From Anaerolineae bacterium (GTDB lineage: Bacteria > Chloroflexota > Anaerolineae > Aggregatilineales > Phototrophicaceae), in NCBI GenBank assembly GCA_028284565.1, contig JANQRM010000290.1, positions 1 through 7,335 on the forward strand: a stretch of 7,335 nucleotides of DNA. Direction: 5' to 3'. Shown one piece after another: positions 6,592 through 7,335 of this stretch. Position 1 is the stretch's first letter. Every line of letters begins with the position of its first letter. The notes under the pieces were generated by a model that was not told where the DNA came from, did no database searches, and saw nothing but the letters and a program-made list of their open reading frames with translations. A program made the position numbers and the translations under genes.

Positions 6592-7212
6592 ATGGTTATG
6601 AGAAATCCATTCAAGCGTAACGAAACTCGCCTGGAAGATTTAACCGATAGTGAATTGGTTGCATCTGCCAAGACAGACAAAGAGGCATTTGGCGTATTAT
6701 ATGAGCGCTATCTGCCCAAAATTTATAACTATGTCTACTATCGGACGAGCAATCAACATGATGCAGAGGACTTAACTGCACGAGTGTTTTTTCGGGCAAT
6801 GTCTCACATCGAAAATTATGTTGACAAAGGGGTGCCATTCCAAGCATGGCTTTATCGCATCGCACACAATCTGGTTGCCAATTGGCATCGAGATCAAGGA
6901 CGACGGAAGATTATTCCTCTAGATGATTATGTGGCACACAGCTTACGATCCGAAGCACCAGATAAGCAGGCAGAAGATAGTGAAGAGAAAGAACTTTTAT
7001 TAAAGGCAATCCGTACCTTGCCAGAAGAACGCCAACAATTGCTTTATTTGAAGTTTATCGATCAATTATCCAATGCGGAAATTGGAGACATCATGAATCG
7101 CACCGAAGGGGCAATCAAGTCTCTATATCATCGCACCCTCATTTCATTACGCGATGAGTTGCATATTCAAGATTTTCCGATGCCTCAACGGAAGTCACAG
7201 GGTAAAGGCTAA
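6592..7212 (+). CDS. ECF-type (sigma-70 family, group 4) RNA polymerase sigma factor
   Basis: The 206-residue protein has only regions 2 and 4, the hallmark of extracytoplasmic-function sigma factors that switch on small regulons in response to a signal. Region 2 spans about 32-101: AFGVLYERYLPKIYNYVYYR, DAEDLTARVFFRAM and FQAWLYRIAHNLVANWHRD, with the last part contacting the -10. A charged linker follows (about 108-132). Region 4 spans about 133-190: TLPEERQQLLYLKFIDQLSN, then the -35-reading helix-turn-helix AEIGDIMNRTEGAIKSLYHR. ATG 6592 and in-frame ATG 6598 are both possible starts; neither has a strong ribosome site (GGGTTAG before 6592). The gene is followed eight bases later by another reading frame, the usual place for an anti-sigma factor. 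Regulon and inducing signal are unknown. Confidence 0.94.
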   Translation: MVMRNPFKRNETRLEDLTDSELVASAKTDKEAFGVLYERYLPKIYNYVYYRTSNQHDAEDLTARVFFRAMSHIENYVDKGVPFQAWLYRIAHNLVANWHRDQGRRKIIPLDDYVAHSLRSEAPDKQAEDSEEKELLLKAIRTLPEERQQLLYLKFIDQLSNAEIGDIMNRTEGAIKSLYHRTLISLRDELHIQDFPMPQRKSQGKG

Positions 7213-7220
7213 CGCACTAC

Positions 7221-7335
7221 ATGAGCGCAGCACACAATCGTCGATATGAAAATCTGCTCGAAGATATGACCACTGCCTTGATGAGAGACGAGGATATGCC
7301 AAAGGCTGAGGCATATGATGTATCTGTCACCGAGG
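7221..7335 (+). CDS. Start of a protein downstream of the ECF sigma gene, cut by the window end (possible anti-sigma or ECF-associated protein)
   Basis: An ATG eight bases after the ECF sigma stop opens a frame with no stop for 38 codons up to the window edge. The visible part begins MSAAHNRRYENLLEDMTTAL and continues with a charged, helix-prone segment containing ALMRDEDMPKAEAYD. AAAGG lies about 12 bases upstream, a long but possible ribosome-site spacing. The tight same-strand position suggests co-transcription with the sigma gene. In many bacteria, and often in Chloroflexota, this position holds an anti-sigma factor or a DUF5667-like protein. No zinc-binding HxxxCxxC motif or membrane segment appears in the visible part, so the function stays open. 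Confidence 0.6.
   Translation, partial: MSAAHNRRYENLLEDMTTALMRDEDMPKAEAYDVSVTE

Noticed and set aside
6438..6680. 80-codon minus-strand open frame over the gap and the start of the ECF gene
   Set aside because: There is no recognisable motif, it overlaps the true start of the ECF sigma gene, and it occupies AT-rich regulatory DNA.

Overview
The window is bacterial chromosomal DNA of moderate GC content. It has no rRNA, tRNA, CRISPR or insertion-sequence signal. The primary sigma factor at its left end has a long acidic tail and an enlarged region 3, and an ECF sigma operon lies at the right end. Together with the Nudix-GNAT fusion, this suggests an uncultured or poorly studied Chloroflexota (Anaerolineae-like) bacterium. 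That assignment rests on my memory of family architecture, not on a search.

Layout, left to right. (1) 90-1667 (+) is a housekeeping sigma-70 factor. (2) 1676-3606 (+) is a compact Type II restriction-modification pair: an MvaI/BcnI-family endonuclease overlapping, by ATGA, an SPPY-type (probably N4-cytosine) DNA methyltransferase. It begins 8 bases after the sigma gene stop and is clearly more AT-rich than its flanks (sampled 60-base lines of 25-37% GC against 47-57%). It looks like an acquired cassette. (3) 3620-4582 (+) is a three-part protein with a zinc ribbon, a Nudix hydrolase and a GNAT acetyltransferase. (4) 4557-5198 (-) is a TRIC/UPF0126 membrane channel-like protein whose 3' end overlaps the Nudix-GNAT gene by 26 bases. 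(5) 5253-6170 (+) is a PfkB/ribokinase-family sugar kinase, divergent from the channel gene across a 54-base gap. (6) 6171-6591 is a 421-base non-coding stretch with a plausible rho-independent terminator, an orphan Shine-Dalgarno-like site and a promoter candidate. (7) 6592-7212 (+) is an ECF sigma factor, followed 8 bases later by the start of a truncated reading frame in the usual position of an anti-sigma or ECF-associated gene.

The main functional unit is the restriction-modification pair, wedged in frame-tight spacing between the essential sigma gene and the Nudix-GNAT gene. A hand count found one CCWGG site (the MvaI target) in 7335 bases but six CCSGG sites (the BcnI target). This hints that the enzyme cuts CCWGG and that the genome avoids this sequence. 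Both sigma genes are separate regulators; nothing in the sequence links the sugar kinase or channel to either one.
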